Shown here: piece after piece, positions 8,702 through 17,559 of the stretch
How positions within the stretch are numbered: the first letter of the stretch is position 1
How the letters are laid out: each line of letters starts with the position of its first letter
Assembly (NCBI GenBank): GCA_009885995.1
Contig: VFJQ01000001.1
Coordinates: forward strand, 35,646 to 99,645
DNA length: 64,000 nucleotides
Reading direction: 5' to 3'
DNA from: Verrucomicrobiota bacterium
GTDB lineage: Bacteria > Verrucomicrobiota > Verrucomicrobiia > Chthoniobacterales > Chthoniobacteraceae
Translations under genes and position numbers: made by a program
Notes under the pieces: model-generated
Seen by the model: only the letters and a program-made list of their open reading frames with translations
Told to the model about the DNA's origin: nothing
Databases searched by the model: none

Positions 8702-9238
8702 ATGAAAACACTGATCGCATTCCTGATTCTGGCCGGGCTCGCAGCCTACTACGGGAACGAGCTGCGGAAGGAAAACGCGCAACTGAAAGCGCAGGTCAGC
8801 GAACTCGCGGAGAAGATACCGGAGGAAGAAAAGGCTCAACTGTTTGCCGCGAAGCCCTTGTGGGAGACGAAGGTTCCCCAATCGACGGCAAAACCGATGA
8901 CCAAGCACAACCGCATCCTTTGCCCCCAGTGCAAAGGCGAAGGCGCGGTAATGGTGCGGCGAGGGACCAACGACGTGAAAATGATGTGCGGCCTGTGCAT
9001 GGGGGCCGGCAAACGGGAATTCGACATGCCGTCACGCGACGAGGTCTGCCCCGACTGCGGCGGCATGGGGAAACGAATCGTCCTCCACACGGTCGCCCCT
9101 CGCAGCGGCGGCAGTCTCAGCCAGCAGAGTCTCGATGGGAGCAGCCCGAGCGGGGGCTTCGCCAAGCAAGCTCCGACATCGACCTCATGCCCGCGCTGTC
9201 TCGGCAAGGGCCACATCAATAGACCCGGCACACAGTAG
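8702..9238 (+). CDS. Membrane-anchored protein with four DnaJ-type CxxCxGxG motifs, no J domain
   Basis: The 178-residue product starts with a hydrophobic segment (residues ~3-16) and a short coiled coil (NELRKENAQLKAQVSELAEKI). Four zinc motifs follow: CPQCKGEG, CGLCMGAG, CPDCGGMG and CPRCLGKG. That is the exact number and pattern of the DnaJ zinc-finger domain, where motif 1 pairs with 4 and motif 2 with 3 to bind two zinc ions. The J domain and the C-terminal substrate domain are absent. It may act as a membrane-tethered redox or protein-binding module. No partner gene is obvious. Confidence 0.75.
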   Translation: MKTLIAFLILAGLAAYYGNELRKENAQLKAQVSELAEKIPEEEKAQLFAAKPLWETKVPQSTAKPMTKHNRILCPQCKGEGAVMVRRGTNDVKMMCGLCMGAGKREFDMPSRDEVCPDCGGMGKRIVLHTVAPRSGGSLSQQSLDGSSPSGGFAKQAPTSTSCPRCLGKGHINRPGTQ

Positions 9239-9284
9239 CCCGTGCGACTCGTGACCACGGACCGCGCACTGATGAGCGCTCCGC

Positions 9285-10832
9285 ATGGCCAGCGCGGCGC
9301 TTGAGATGAGCGATTCGCAACCCTCCGAAACCGCCCCGGCGCTGGGATTCCAAGTCGGACGAAAGATCTTCGTCAGGGCATTGGGAATCGTTTTCGCCAT
9401 CGCGTTCTTCTCCCTGGCAGTCCAAGCGTCCGGCCTCATCGGCGAGCACGGCATCGCTCCAGCCGCAGACTTCCTCAAGATGGTGCGCGACTCGGCTGGC
9501 ATGAGCGCGTGGCAGGTGCCGACGCTCTTCTGGCTGAGTTCCAGCGACGCTGCGCTGCTCACCGTCTGCTGGCTCGGCGTCGCCGCGAGCCTCGTGCTCG
9601 CCAGCGGCTTCGCACCCGCGCCGGCGGCGCTCACGTGCTGGGCGCTCTACCTCTCGCTGTGCTCGGTCGGCAGCCCCTTCCTCAATTTCCAATGGGACGC
9701 GCTGCTGCTCGAAACCGCACTGCTCGCCGCCATCGCCCTGCCGTGGCGGCTGCGGCCCGACTGGTCGCGGGAGACGCCGCTGCAATGCGTCGGTCGCTGG
9801 TTGCTGTGGTGGCTGATCTTCCGGCTCAACTTCGAGAGCGGCATCGTGAAGCTCACGTGGGGCGACAAGACGTGGCTGGAGATGCGCGCGCTCGACGTGC
9901 ACTTCGAGACGCAGTGCATCCCGCACGCCATCGCGTGGTTCGCGCACCAGATGCCCGCGTGGTTCTCGCGCGTGAACTGCGCGATCATGTTCGCCATCGA
10001 GTTGATCGTCCCATTCCTCATCGTCTTCCCCGGCCGCGTCCGCCACGCCGCCGCGCTCGCGATGATCGCGCTGCAACTCGGCATCATCGCCACGGGAAAC
10101 TTCGCCTTCTTCAACTGGCTCACAATCGCCCTCTGCCTCCCGCTCTTCGCCGACGACTTCTTCCCCGCCCGCTGGAAGGTAGGGACCGCACTGCCGCAGG
10201 CAGGTCGAGGGGGAAACATGGCGACAATCCCCAATGGTCCGCGGACGGCTGAGGACAGCCATCCCTACCAGCAGCCCGAGTGGAAATGGATCGCCGCAGG
10301 GTGCGTCGCGCTGTTCGGATTCGTTGCCACGCTGCCCGGCCTGCTCGGCGCCTTCCGGCTCGACGTGGGCGACGGGCTCCAGCGCGCGCTCATGCCGCTG
10401 CGCAGCTTCAATGGCTACGGCCTCTTCCGCGTGATGACCACCGAGCGGCCCGAGATCATCGTGGAGGGCAGCCGCGACGGCGTGAACTGGGACGCCTACG
10501 AATTCCGCTACAAGCCCGGCAATCCCTACCGCCGCCCTCCCTTCGTCGCGCCGCATCAGCCGCGGCTCGACTGGCAGATGTGGTTCGCCGCGCTCGGCGA
10601 CGTGCGCAGCAATCCGTGGTTCGTGAACTTCCTCGTCCGCCTGCTCCAGGGCTCGCCCGACGTGCTCGCGCTGATCGAGAAGAACCCCTTCCCCGCCGAG
10701 CCGCCGCGCTACGTCCGCGCGGTGCTCTACGAATACCGCTTCACGCGCGGGTCCGATCACACCGCCGCGTGGTGGAAGCGCGAACGCAAAGGCCTCTACT
10801 GCCCGGCGATCTCGCTGAACAAGGAACCGTGA
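9285..10832 (+). CDS. Lipase maturation factor family (LMF/HTTM-like) membrane protein
   Basis: The 515-residue product has many membrane segments and the family's hallmark text: NFQWDALLLETALLA, FRLNFESGIVKLTWGD, and the soluble C-terminal block RPEIIVEGSRDGVNWDAYEFRYKPG ... PPRYVRAVLYEYRFT. Animal LMF1 helps fold secreted lipases in the ER. Bacterial members have no established role. The C-terminal DUF1222-type region is intact. The start is ATG 9285 or ATG 9306 in the same frame. A GTAGGG repeat is inserted in frame at 10179-10268, adding 30 codons in the loop after the membrane region. Confidence 0.85.
   Translation: MASAALEMSDSQPSETAPALGFQVGRKIFVRALGIVFAIAFFSLAVQASGLIGEHGIAPAADFLKMVRDSAGMSAWQVPTLFWLSSSDAALLTVCWLGVAASLVLASGFAPAPAALTCWALYLSLCSVGSPFLNFQWDALLLETALLAAIALPWRLRPDWSRETPLQCVGRWLLWWLIFRLNFESGIVKLTWGDKTWLEMRALDVHFETQCIPHAIAWFAHQMPAWFSRVNCAIMFAIELIVPFLIVFPGRVRHAAALAMIALQLGIIATGNFAFFNWLTIALCLPLFADDFFPARWKVGTALPQAGRGGNMATIPNGPRTAEDSHPYQQPEWKWIAAGCVALFGFVATLPGLLGAFRLDVGDGLQRALMPLRSFNGYGLFRVMTTERPEIIVEGSRDGVNWDAYEFRYKPGNPYRRPPFVAPHQPRLDWQMWFAALGDVRSNPWFVNFLVRLLQGSPDVLALIEKNPFPAEPPRYVRAVLYEYRFTRGSDHTAAWWKRERKGLYCPAISLNKEP
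10179..10268. repeat. GTAGGG...CCCTAC repeat inserted in frame inside a gene, copy 2
   Basis: GTAGGG at 10179 and CCCTAC ending at 10268 bound exactly 90 bases, or 30 codons. The right half keeps the GGACGGCT-GAGGAC-AGCC hairpin of the family; the left half is more diverged. The reading frame of the LMF gene passes through it without a stop (KVGTALPQAGRGGNMATIP...). Confidence 0.75.
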
Positions 10833-10840
10833 TTTGCGCC

Positions 10841-10892
10841 CTGTAGGGCAGGCGCCCCGCCTGCCGCGGCAAGCGAAGCGCTTGCCCTACAG
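10841..10892. repeat. GTAGGG...CCCTAC double-hairpin repeat, copy 3
   Basis: CTGTAGGG and CCCTACAG bound two short hairpins, GGCAGGCG-CCC-CGCCTGCC and GGCAAGCG-AAG-CGCTTGCC. It fills most of the gap between the LMF and dienelactone hydrolase genes. Confidence 0.78.
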
Positions 10893-10918
10893 CACCCCGG
10901 TGGTTAAGCCCCTCGCGC

Positions 10919-11728
10919 ATGACCATCATCGATCACGAGTCTGTCGATCTCCCCACGCCCAGCGGCCCGATGCGCACGTTCATCTCCCGGCCCGCGGCCG
11001 AGGGAAAATATCCCGGCATCGTGCTCTTCTCGGAAATCTTCCAAGTCACCGGTCCGATCCGCCGCACTGCCGCGCTGCTCGCGGGAAATGGGTTCATCGT
11101 CGCCGCGCCGGAAATCTTCCACGAGTTCGAGCCCGCCGGCGCCGCGCTCGCCTACGACAGCGCGGGAGCGGACCGCGGCAACTGGTGCAAGACGGCAAAG
11201 CCGCTCGCCGCCTACGACGCCGACGCGCGCGCGGTGATCGACTTCCTCAAGTCGCACCCGCTTTGCACCGGCAAGCTCGGCAGCATGGGCATCTGCATCG
11301 GCGGGCACCTGAATTTCCGCTGCTGCATGAACCCGGAAATCCTCGCCGGCGTGAGCTTCTACGCGACCGACATCCACAAGCTCGATGCCCACCCACGCGT
11401 GCTCGGCAACGGCACGACCGACGACTCGCTAGAACGCGCCCGCCGCGGCGACATCAAGGGCGAACTGCTCATGATCTACGGCCGCCAAGACCCGCACGTT
11501 CCGTTTGAAGGGCGCAACCAGGTCCGCGAAGCGCTCGAGACCAGCGGCTCGAACTACCAGTGGCTCGAATTCAACGGTGCCCACGCCTTCATGCGCGACG
11601 AAGGCCCGCGCTACAATCCCGCGCTCGCCCAGCACTGCTACGCGCTCGCGCTCGAGCTCTACAAACGCAAGCTCGGCGAAGGCGACCTGCCCGCAAAGCC
11701 AGTCGCTTCCGGCGAAACGCGGCATTGA
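10919..11728 (+). CDS. Dienelactone hydrolase family protein (alpha/beta hydrolase)
   Basis: The 269-residue product is full length for the family. The nucleophile elbow is GICIGGH, with Cys as in dienelactone hydrolase rather than Ser. Acid and histidine follow as YGRQDPHVPFEG and FNGAHAFMRDEGPRYNPALA. It probably hydrolyses an ester or lactone in the cytosol; no signal peptide is seen. It overlaps the next gene (TGA inside the TTGA junction at 11725), so the two are translationally coupled. Confidence 0.88.
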   Translation: MTIIDHESVDLPTPSGPMRTFISRPAAEGKYPGIVLFSEIFQVTGPIRRTAALLAGNGFIVAAPEIFHEFEPAGAALAYDSAGADRGNWCKTAKPLAAYDADARAVIDFLKSHPLCTGKLGSMGICIGGHLNFRCCMNPEILAGVSFYATDIHKLDAHPRVLGNGTTDDSLERARRGDIKGELLMIYGRQDPHVPFEGRNQVREALETSGSNYQWLEFNGAHAFMRDEGPRYNPALAQHCYALALELYKRKLGEGDLPAKPVASGETRH

Positions 11729-12588
11729 GCAAGCCTGCGAGCATCCATGTCGGCACGTGCGCGTGGAGCTTCGACGACTGGCGCGGCGTCTTTTATCCCG
11801 AGCATCTTCCCGCGAGTGAACGGCTCGCCTTCTTCGGGCGGCACTTTTCATCCGTCGAGATCGACTCGACGTTTTACCATCCGCCCACGGCTCACGTAGC
11901 CGAGCACTGGTCTGAAGTCACACCGCACGACTTCGTCTTCGCCGCGAAGCTGCCGCGTGAGATCACGCACGAGCGCGAGCTGCGCGACTGCGCGGCGCAG
12001 CTCGAGGCCTTCCTCCAAAGCCTGAGCCACCTGCACCGGAAGCTCTCCTGCGTGCTCGTGCAGCTCCCGCCTCATTTCTCACCACGGCACGATGAACACA
12101 CGCTGCGCGATTTCGTGCGGCACCTGCCGGCCGATTTCCGGTTCGCGATCGAGTTCCGCCATCCCGACTGGCACCATCCGCGCATCACGCACCTGCTCGA
12201 GGAACACCACGTGTGCTGGGTCTGGAAAGACAGCTCAACGGTCCCGCATGCCGACGAAGCCCCATTCGCATTCTGGCCCCACACCACGGACCTGATCTAC
12301 CTGCGCCTGCTCGGCGATCCCGCCACGCAATACCGGCCCGACGGGGAATCGATCCACCACTACCGGCAACCGCTGTGGTCGCGCGAGGAGGCGCTCGACA
12401 GTTGGGCGGAGAAAGTGCGCGCGCTGCTACCGCAGGTGAAGCGCGTGCTGATCTACGCGAACAATCACTACGAAGGCTTCGCGCCACACACCGCCGCGCG
12501 CATCGCGGAAAAGCTCGGCCTGCCAGTCGTATTACCTGCCGCGGATGAACTCGCCGAGCGTGACTCGCGGCAGCTCCCGCTGCTTTAG
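11725..12588 (+). CDS. DUF72 family protein (TIM-barrel-like)
   Basis: The 287-residue product shows the DUF72 hallmarks: HVGTCAWSFDDWRGVFYPEHLP at the start, SVEIDSTFYHPP, FAIEFRHPDWH, IYLRLLGDP and YANNHYEGFAPHTA. The family has no established biochemical role, though a barrel fold is known. The TTG start at 11725 overlaps the stop of the hydrolase gene and begins just before the conserved domain; the ORF-track start at 11560 is too far upstream. It converges with the next gene, sharing 4 bases at the stops. Confidence 0.87.
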   Translation: MSKPASIHVGTCAWSFDDWRGVFYPEHLPASERLAFFGRHFSSVEIDSTFYHPPTAHVAEHWSEVTPHDFVFAAKLPREITHERELRDCAAQLEAFLQSLSHLHRKLSCVLVQLPPHFSPRHDEHTLRDFVRHLPADFRFAIEFRHPDWHHPRITHLLEEHHVCWVWKDSSTVPHADEAPFAFWPHTTDLIYLRLLGDPATQYRPDGESIHHYRQPLWSREEALDSWAEKVRALLPQVKRVLIYANNHYEGFAPHTAARIAEKLGLPVVLPAADELAERDSRQLPLL

Positions 12589-13145
12589 CGCAGACCCTGG
12601 AGGTTGTGCTGGAACTGCTCGATCAGCGGCGCGAGGTCCATCTTCGTCGCGATGCTCGCTTCGCTGTAAAAGCTCTTCAGCCCTTGCTCGACGATGCGTT
12701 GCGCGTGCTCGCTCTGGTCGAGCCGACCAGGTGCTTCGCCGTCCTCGTCCTGGAGATCTTTGAGCGCGCGGTTCACGAACTGTTTGCGCTTCATCGGGTC
12801 CATCTTGTTCAGCGCCTCCATCATCTGCTTGAAGCCCTCAGGCAGCGTGAGATCGAGGAAGCGCGCCTGCTCCTCGGGCGCGAGCTGGCGGAAGAATTTG
12901 TCGAGCTTGCGGTTCATCCGCACCTCGCGGCGCTGTGCGTAAGTGAGCGTGTTGAGTTGCTTCGCGATCTTCTCCATCTCCTTCGCGCGCGTCGCGGCGG
13001 GCTGGGTCGCAACGTCCAGTTTCTCCACGTAGGCGGCGAGCGATTCGGGCGTGGGCTTGTGCGCCTTCGCCCACCACATCGCCCCGCCGGCGACGAGCCA
13101 GACGGCGAGGAGAAGGAGGGCGGCTTTGAGGATGAGCGGACGCAT
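12585..13145 (-). CDS. Conserved membrane-anchored protein of unknown function
   Basis: I do not recognise a named family. The 186-residue product has an N-terminal membrane anchor (LILKAALLLLAVWLVAGGAMWW) and a charged, helical remainder (MNRKLDKFFRQLAPEEQARFLDLTLPEGFKQMMEALNKMDPMKRKQFV). It resembles small periplasmic helical proteins. It lies 13 bases downstream of murJ on the same strand and is probably the last gene of the purE-purK-sua5-murJ operon, which may hint at an envelope role. Confidence 0.65.
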   Translation of the reverse strand: MRPLILKAALLLLAVWLVAGGAMWWAKAHKPTPESLAAYVEKLDVATQPAATRAKEMEKIAKQLNTLTYAQRREVRMNRKLDKFFRQLAPEEQARFLDLTLPEGFKQMMEALNKMDPMKRKQFVNRALKDLQDEDGEAPGRLDQSEHAQRIVEQGLKSFYSEASIATKMDLAPLIEQFQHNLQGLR

Positions 13146-13158
13146 GGCGGTGGAGACG

Positions 13159-14766
13159 TTAGCGGCGAAGTTTCCGTTTCACCACGCCGGTCAGCTCGGC
13201 GATTTCCTCCACACGGCAGAGCATCGCAGTGACGAAAAACACGCCGCCTGCGCAAGCGATCGTCGCTATCAAGCGGAGCGCTTGCTGCCACAGCGGCAGG
13301 CCGGCCCAGCCGGCGAGCACGGTGCCGCTGGCATACCAGCAGATGCCGCCGAGCAGCGCGGTGGGCAGCGCGAGCTTCGCGAACGTGACGAAAAGTTTCC
13401 CCGTCTCGAGCTGCCCGGTCGCGCGGCGCATGAGGGCGTAGAGCAGCAGGAAGTTGAAAGTCGCCACGCAGCCAGTCGCGACGCCGAGGCCCCAGATGCC
13501 CAGCTTCAGCACGAAGGCGAAATACCAGTTCAGCGCGAAGTTCAGCGCGATGGAGACGAAACTGACGAGCATCGGCGTGCGGCGGCGGTCGATCGCGTAG
13601 AAGGCGGGCGAGAGGATCTTCAGCGCCGAGTAAGCGCACAGGCCGAGCGCGTAGCCTTGCAAGCCGAGCGCCGCCTGGTCGGTCGCGTGCGCGCTGAATT
13701 TCCCGTGCTCGTAGATCAGGCTGATGATCGGACGCGCGAGTAGCATGAGCCCGGCGGTCGCGGGGATCGTGAGGAGGAAAGCCAGCCGCATCCCGCGCGC
13801 GAGCACGGCGCGGAAGTCGGTCATGTTTCCCTGCGCCGCCATGCGCGAGATGAGCGGCAGCGTGACGGTGCCGAGCGCGACGCCGAAGAGCCCGAGCGGG
13901 AGTTGCATGAGCCGGAAGGCCACGCCGAGCCGGTAAGCGGTGCCGTCTTCGAGCCAGCTCGCGAACCAGCCATTCACCATCACGTTCACCTGCACCGAAC
14001 TGGCCGCGATGATCGCCGGGCCCATCTGCCGCAGCACGTCGCGCACGCCTTCGTCGCGCCAGTCGAAGTCGAAATGGAAGCGGTAGCCGATGCGCCGCAG
14101 TGAGGGGAGCTGCACGACGAGTTGGAGCGCGCCGCCGACGAGCGTGCCGAGTGCGAGGCCGATGAGCGCCTTTGGCCCGAACGTCGGATCGATCCACCAC
14201 GCGAGCGCCACGCCGCCGATGATCGAGCCGATGTTGAAAAACGACGACGCCATCGCCGGCACACCGAAGACGTTCTTTGCATTCAGCACGCCCATGACCT
14301 GCGCGCCGATCGAGACGAGCAGGATGAAGGGGAACATGATCTGCGCGAGCTGCACGGTGAGCGCGAACTTCTCCGGATCCTGCCGGAAGCCCGTGACGGT
14401 GATCGAGAGCAGCGCGGGTGCGAGCAGCACGCCGAGGATCACGACGAGCGTCATCGTCACCACGAGCAGCGAGCCGACTTTGTTCGCGAGCCGCCACGCC
14501 GCGGGCTCGCCTTCCTTTTCGATCTTCTTGGAAAACGTGGTGATGAACGCCGTCGAGAGTGCGCCCTCGGCGAAGAGATCGCGCAGCAGGTTCGGCGTCT
14601 TGAACGCCATCGTGAAGGCGTCCATCGACTTCCCCGCGCCGAAGAGCATGCCAAACAACACCTCGCGCACGAGCCCGAGCACGCGCGAGCACATCACCGC
14701 GAGGCCGACGATGCCGGCGGCTTTGGTGTTCAGCTTGTTCGCGTCGGGCACTTTCGGATCACTCAC
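13159..14766 (-). CDS. murJ: Lipid II flippase MurJ
   Basis: The 535-residue product is an MVF/MOP-superfamily membrane protein with about 14 predicted segments. Family signatures include SRVLGLVREVLFGMLFGAGKSMDAFTMAFKTPN with the conserved Arg residues, and NLLRDLFAEGALSTAFI. It flips lipid II across the inner membrane for peptidoglycan synthesis. The ORF track starts at 15015, but that extension is a shadow of the preceding gene. The GTG at 14766 overlaps the stop of sua5 by 8 bases and gives a normal-length protein. Confidence 0.93.
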   Translation of the reverse strand: MSDPKVPDANKLNTKAAGIVGLAVMCSRVLGLVREVLFGMLFGAGKSMDAFTMAFKTPNLLRDLFAEGALSTAFITTFSKKIEKEGEPAAWRLANKVGSLLVVTMTLVVILGVLLAPALLSITVTGFRQDPEKFALTVQLAQIMFPFILLVSIGAQVMGVLNAKNVFGVPAMASSFFNIGSIIGGVALAWWIDPTFGPKALIGLALGTLVGGALQLVVQLPSLRRIGYRFHFDFDWRDEGVRDVLRQMGPAIIAASSVQVNVMVNGWFASWLEDGTAYRLGVAFRLMQLPLGLFGVALGTVTLPLISRMAAQGNMTDFRAVLARGMRLAFLLTIPATAGLMLLARPIISLIYEHGKFSAHATDQAALGLQGYALGLCAYSALKILSPAFYAIDRRRTPMLVSFVSIALNFALNWYFAFVLKLGIWGLGVATGCVATFNFLLLYALMRRATGQLETGKLFVTFAKLALPTALLGGICWYASGTVLAGWAGLPLWQQALRLIATIACAGGVFFVTAMLCRVEEIAELTGVVKRKLRR

Positions 14767-15775
14767 GAGCGGCGGCTTTGCGGAGGCGATCCATGATGGC
14801 GACGCCGAGGCCCGTCTCGGGCACGGGCTCGGCGATGATGAGGTCGAGGCCGGCTTCGTCGAGGCGGCGGAGTTTGGCGAAGAGCGTGGCGGCGGCTTCG
14901 CGGAGGTCGCCGGTGGGAGAGAGGATTTCGATGGCGGCGAAGGGACTTGCGTCCTTCGGAGCCGCGCGGAACGCCAGAACGCCGGTCGAAGGCGCCAGCG
15001 TCTTTCCCGCGGCAAGCGCCAGCGCCGCCGCGGTGCGGGGCGTTGCGAGGATCAGGGGCGTCCGCGGCGCGTAGTGGCTCTTGAGCTGGCCGGGAGCTTG
15101 AGGCGAGGACAATGGCGAGGAAGAGTCGGATACCGAAAGCGCGAACGTCTCCAGGTCCTCCCTGGTGACCGGCCCCGCGCGGAGGATCGTGAGCAGCAAC
15201 GGCTCGACGCGCACGATGGTCGATTCGACGCCGTGCTCGGTTGGGCCGCCATCGACGACGAGCGGGATGCGCCCGCCGAGTTCCTTCACCACGTCCGCTG
15301 CGCACGTCGGGCTGATGCGGCCGAAACGGTTAGCGCTCGGGGCGGCGAGCGGTTTGCCGAAGGCGCGGCAGACTTCGCGAAAGACCGGGTGCGCGCTCAT
15401 GCGGACGGCGACGGTTTCCAAACCGCTCGTGACGATGTCCGGCACGAGCGACCAGCGCGGCAGCACGAGCGTGAGCGGGCCGGGCCAGAAGGCCGCGGTG
15501 AGTTCCTCCACGAGCACCATCACGTCGTCGTGCCGCGCGATGCGGCCGAGCCACGATTGGTCGGGCAGGTGGACGATGAGCGGATCGAAAAGCGGGCGCT
15601 CCTTCGCCTCGAAGATTTTCACCACGGCCTCGGGGCGCGTCGCGTCGGCGGCGAGGCCATAGACGGTCTCGGTCGGCAGCGCGACGACTTCGCCCGCACG
15701 CAGCAGTTCGACGGCGCGATCGACAGCGAGCGCCAGTTCGGCAGGTGTGCTCGTGGCGGCGACGCGGGTTTCCAT
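14759..15775 (-). CDS. sua5: L-threonylcarbamoyladenylate synthase (Sua5/TsaC type)
   Basis: The 338-residue product makes threonylcarbamoyl-AMP for the t6A37 modification of ANN-decoding tRNAs. The YrdC domain is clear (LPTETVYGLAADATRPEAVVKIFEAKERP, PLTLVLPR, VAVRMSAHPVFR, PLAAPSANRFGRISPT). The extra C-terminal part after PGQLKSHYAPRTPL marks the longer Sua5 form. ATG 15775 overlaps the purK stop (TGATG), so it is translated from the purine operon transcript. The ORF-track start at 16489 runs into a shadow of purK. Confidence 0.93.
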   Translation of the reverse strand: METRVAATSTPAELALAVDRAVELLRAGEVVALPTETVYGLAADATRPEAVVKIFEAKERPLFDPLIVHLPDQSWLGRIARHDDVMVLVEELTAAFWPGPLTLVLPRWSLVPDIVTSGLETVAVRMSAHPVFREVCRAFGKPLAAPSANRFGRISPTCAADVVKELGGRIPLVVDGGPTEHGVESTIVRVEPLLLTILRAGPVTREDLETFALSVSDSSSPLSSPQAPGQLKSHYAPRTPLILATPRTAAALALAAGKTLAPSTGVLAFRAAPKDASPFAAIEILSPTGDLREAAATLFAKLRRLDEAGLDLIIAEPVPETGLGVAIMDRLRKAAARE

Positions 15776-16919
15776 CAGCGGCCGGCGACGAGCGCGTGGC
15801 GCGCGGCGACGACGCGGCTGGCGGCTTCGGCGGGATCGGCGCCGAAGGCAACGAGGTGACCCATCTTGCGGCCGGGGCGCGCGCCCGCTTTGCCGTAGAG
15901 GTGAATCTTCACCTCGGGGAAGGCGGCGGCGGCGGCCCAGTCGGGTTCGCCGTTCGCCCAGAGGTCGCCGAGGAGGTTCGCCATCGCGCATGGGCGCAGC
16001 AGTTCGCCGCTGCCGAGCGGGAGGCCGCACACGGCGCGAAGCTGCTGCTCGAACTGGCTGGTGATCGAGGCGTCGAAGCTGAAGTGCCCGCTGTTGTGCG
16101 GGCGCGGGGCGAGTTCGTTGATGAGGATTTCGCCGTCCGGCAGCTCGAACATCTCGACGGCGAGAATGCCGATGAGGCCGAGTGCTTCGGCCACGCGCCC
16201 GGCGAGTTGGCGCGCGCGGGCGGCGACGTCGTGAGCGATCCGCGCGGGCACGAGCGTGAGGTCGAGGATATGGTGCGCGTGTTGGTTTTCGCAGACGGGG
16301 TAGCTGACCGTTTGCCCCGCCGCGCTGCGGGCGACGATGACGCTGATCTCGCGCGCGAAGGGCACCCACGCTTCGAGCACGGCGGGCGTGCCTTCGTAGC
16401 GCGCCCACGTCGCGGCGAGGTCGGTGTCGCCGTCGATCTTCGTCTGGCCTTTGCCGTCGTAGCCGAAGGCGGCGGTCTTGAGCACGCACGGTGTGCCGAG
16501 CTTGGCGACGGCGTGGGTGAGATCGGCCTCGCTCTCGATCTGCTCGAAACGCGGCAGCGGCAGCCCGGCGCCGACGAGGAAGAGTTTTTCGCGAAGCCGG
16601 TGCTGGCAGGTGTGGAGCACGCGGCCCGAGGGGCGGACCTCACATTCCTCCGAGGCCCACGCGACGGTCTGGCTCGGGATGTTTTCAAACTCGAACGTCA
16701 GCACGTCGATGCCGCGCGCGAAGTCGCGGACGGCGGCTTCGTCATCGTAGGCGGCGGCGACTTCGCGATCGGCAAGCTGGCCGGTCGGCGTGTCCTCATC
16801 GGGCGAGAAAGTGTGGACGCGGTAGCCCATGCGGCGCGCGGCGATGGCGAACATGCGCCCGAGCTGGCCACCGCCCATCACGCCGACGGTGGAGCCGGGA
16901 AGGAAGACTCGCGGCTCGC

Positions 16920-16923
<4 letters not shown>
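15775..16923 (-). CDS. purK: 5-(carboxyamino)imidazole ribonucleotide synthase PurK
   Basis: The 382-residue ATP-grasp enzyme carboxylates AIR to N5-CAIR in purine synthesis. Signatures are [44 protein letters not shown] and [15 protein letters not shown]. It overlaps purE by 4 bases (ATGA). PurE and PurK act in sequence. Confidence 0.96.
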
Positions 16924-17411
<488 letters not shown>

Positions 17412-17421
17412 GCGGGCGGCG

Positions 17422-17449
17422 ATTCAAGCCGGACACGGGGGCTTGGCAA
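17422..17449 (-). promoter_or_regulatory. Sigma-70-like promoter of purE operon
   Basis: On the minus strand TTGCCA (17444-17449) and TTGAAT (17422-17427) are separated by 16 bases. The -10 box ends 10 bases before the purE ATG. Confidence 0.55.
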
Positions 17450-17480
17450 ACGCGAAGTCGTAATTCCGAGATGCAGCAAG

Positions 17481-17559
17481 GTAGGGACGGCTGTCCCCAG
17501 CCGTCCGCCGCATACCGGCGACACTCTCACCCCGGACCGCTGGGGACAGCGGTCCCTAC
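17481..17559. repeat. GTAGGG...CCCTAC double-hairpin repeat that supplies a stop codon, copy 4
   Basis: The element contains the hairpins GGACGGCT-GTCCCC-AGCCGTCC and GGACCGCT-GGGGAC-AGCGGTCC between GTAGGG and CCCTAC. The stop codon of the minus-strand gene at 17556 is the TAG of the terminal GTAGGG, so the repeat abuts the last sense codon of that gene. Confidence 0.82.

Noticed and set aside
9216-10760. 514-residue minus-strand ORF
   Set aside because: Antisense shadow of the lipase maturation factor gene; low-complexity charged translation.
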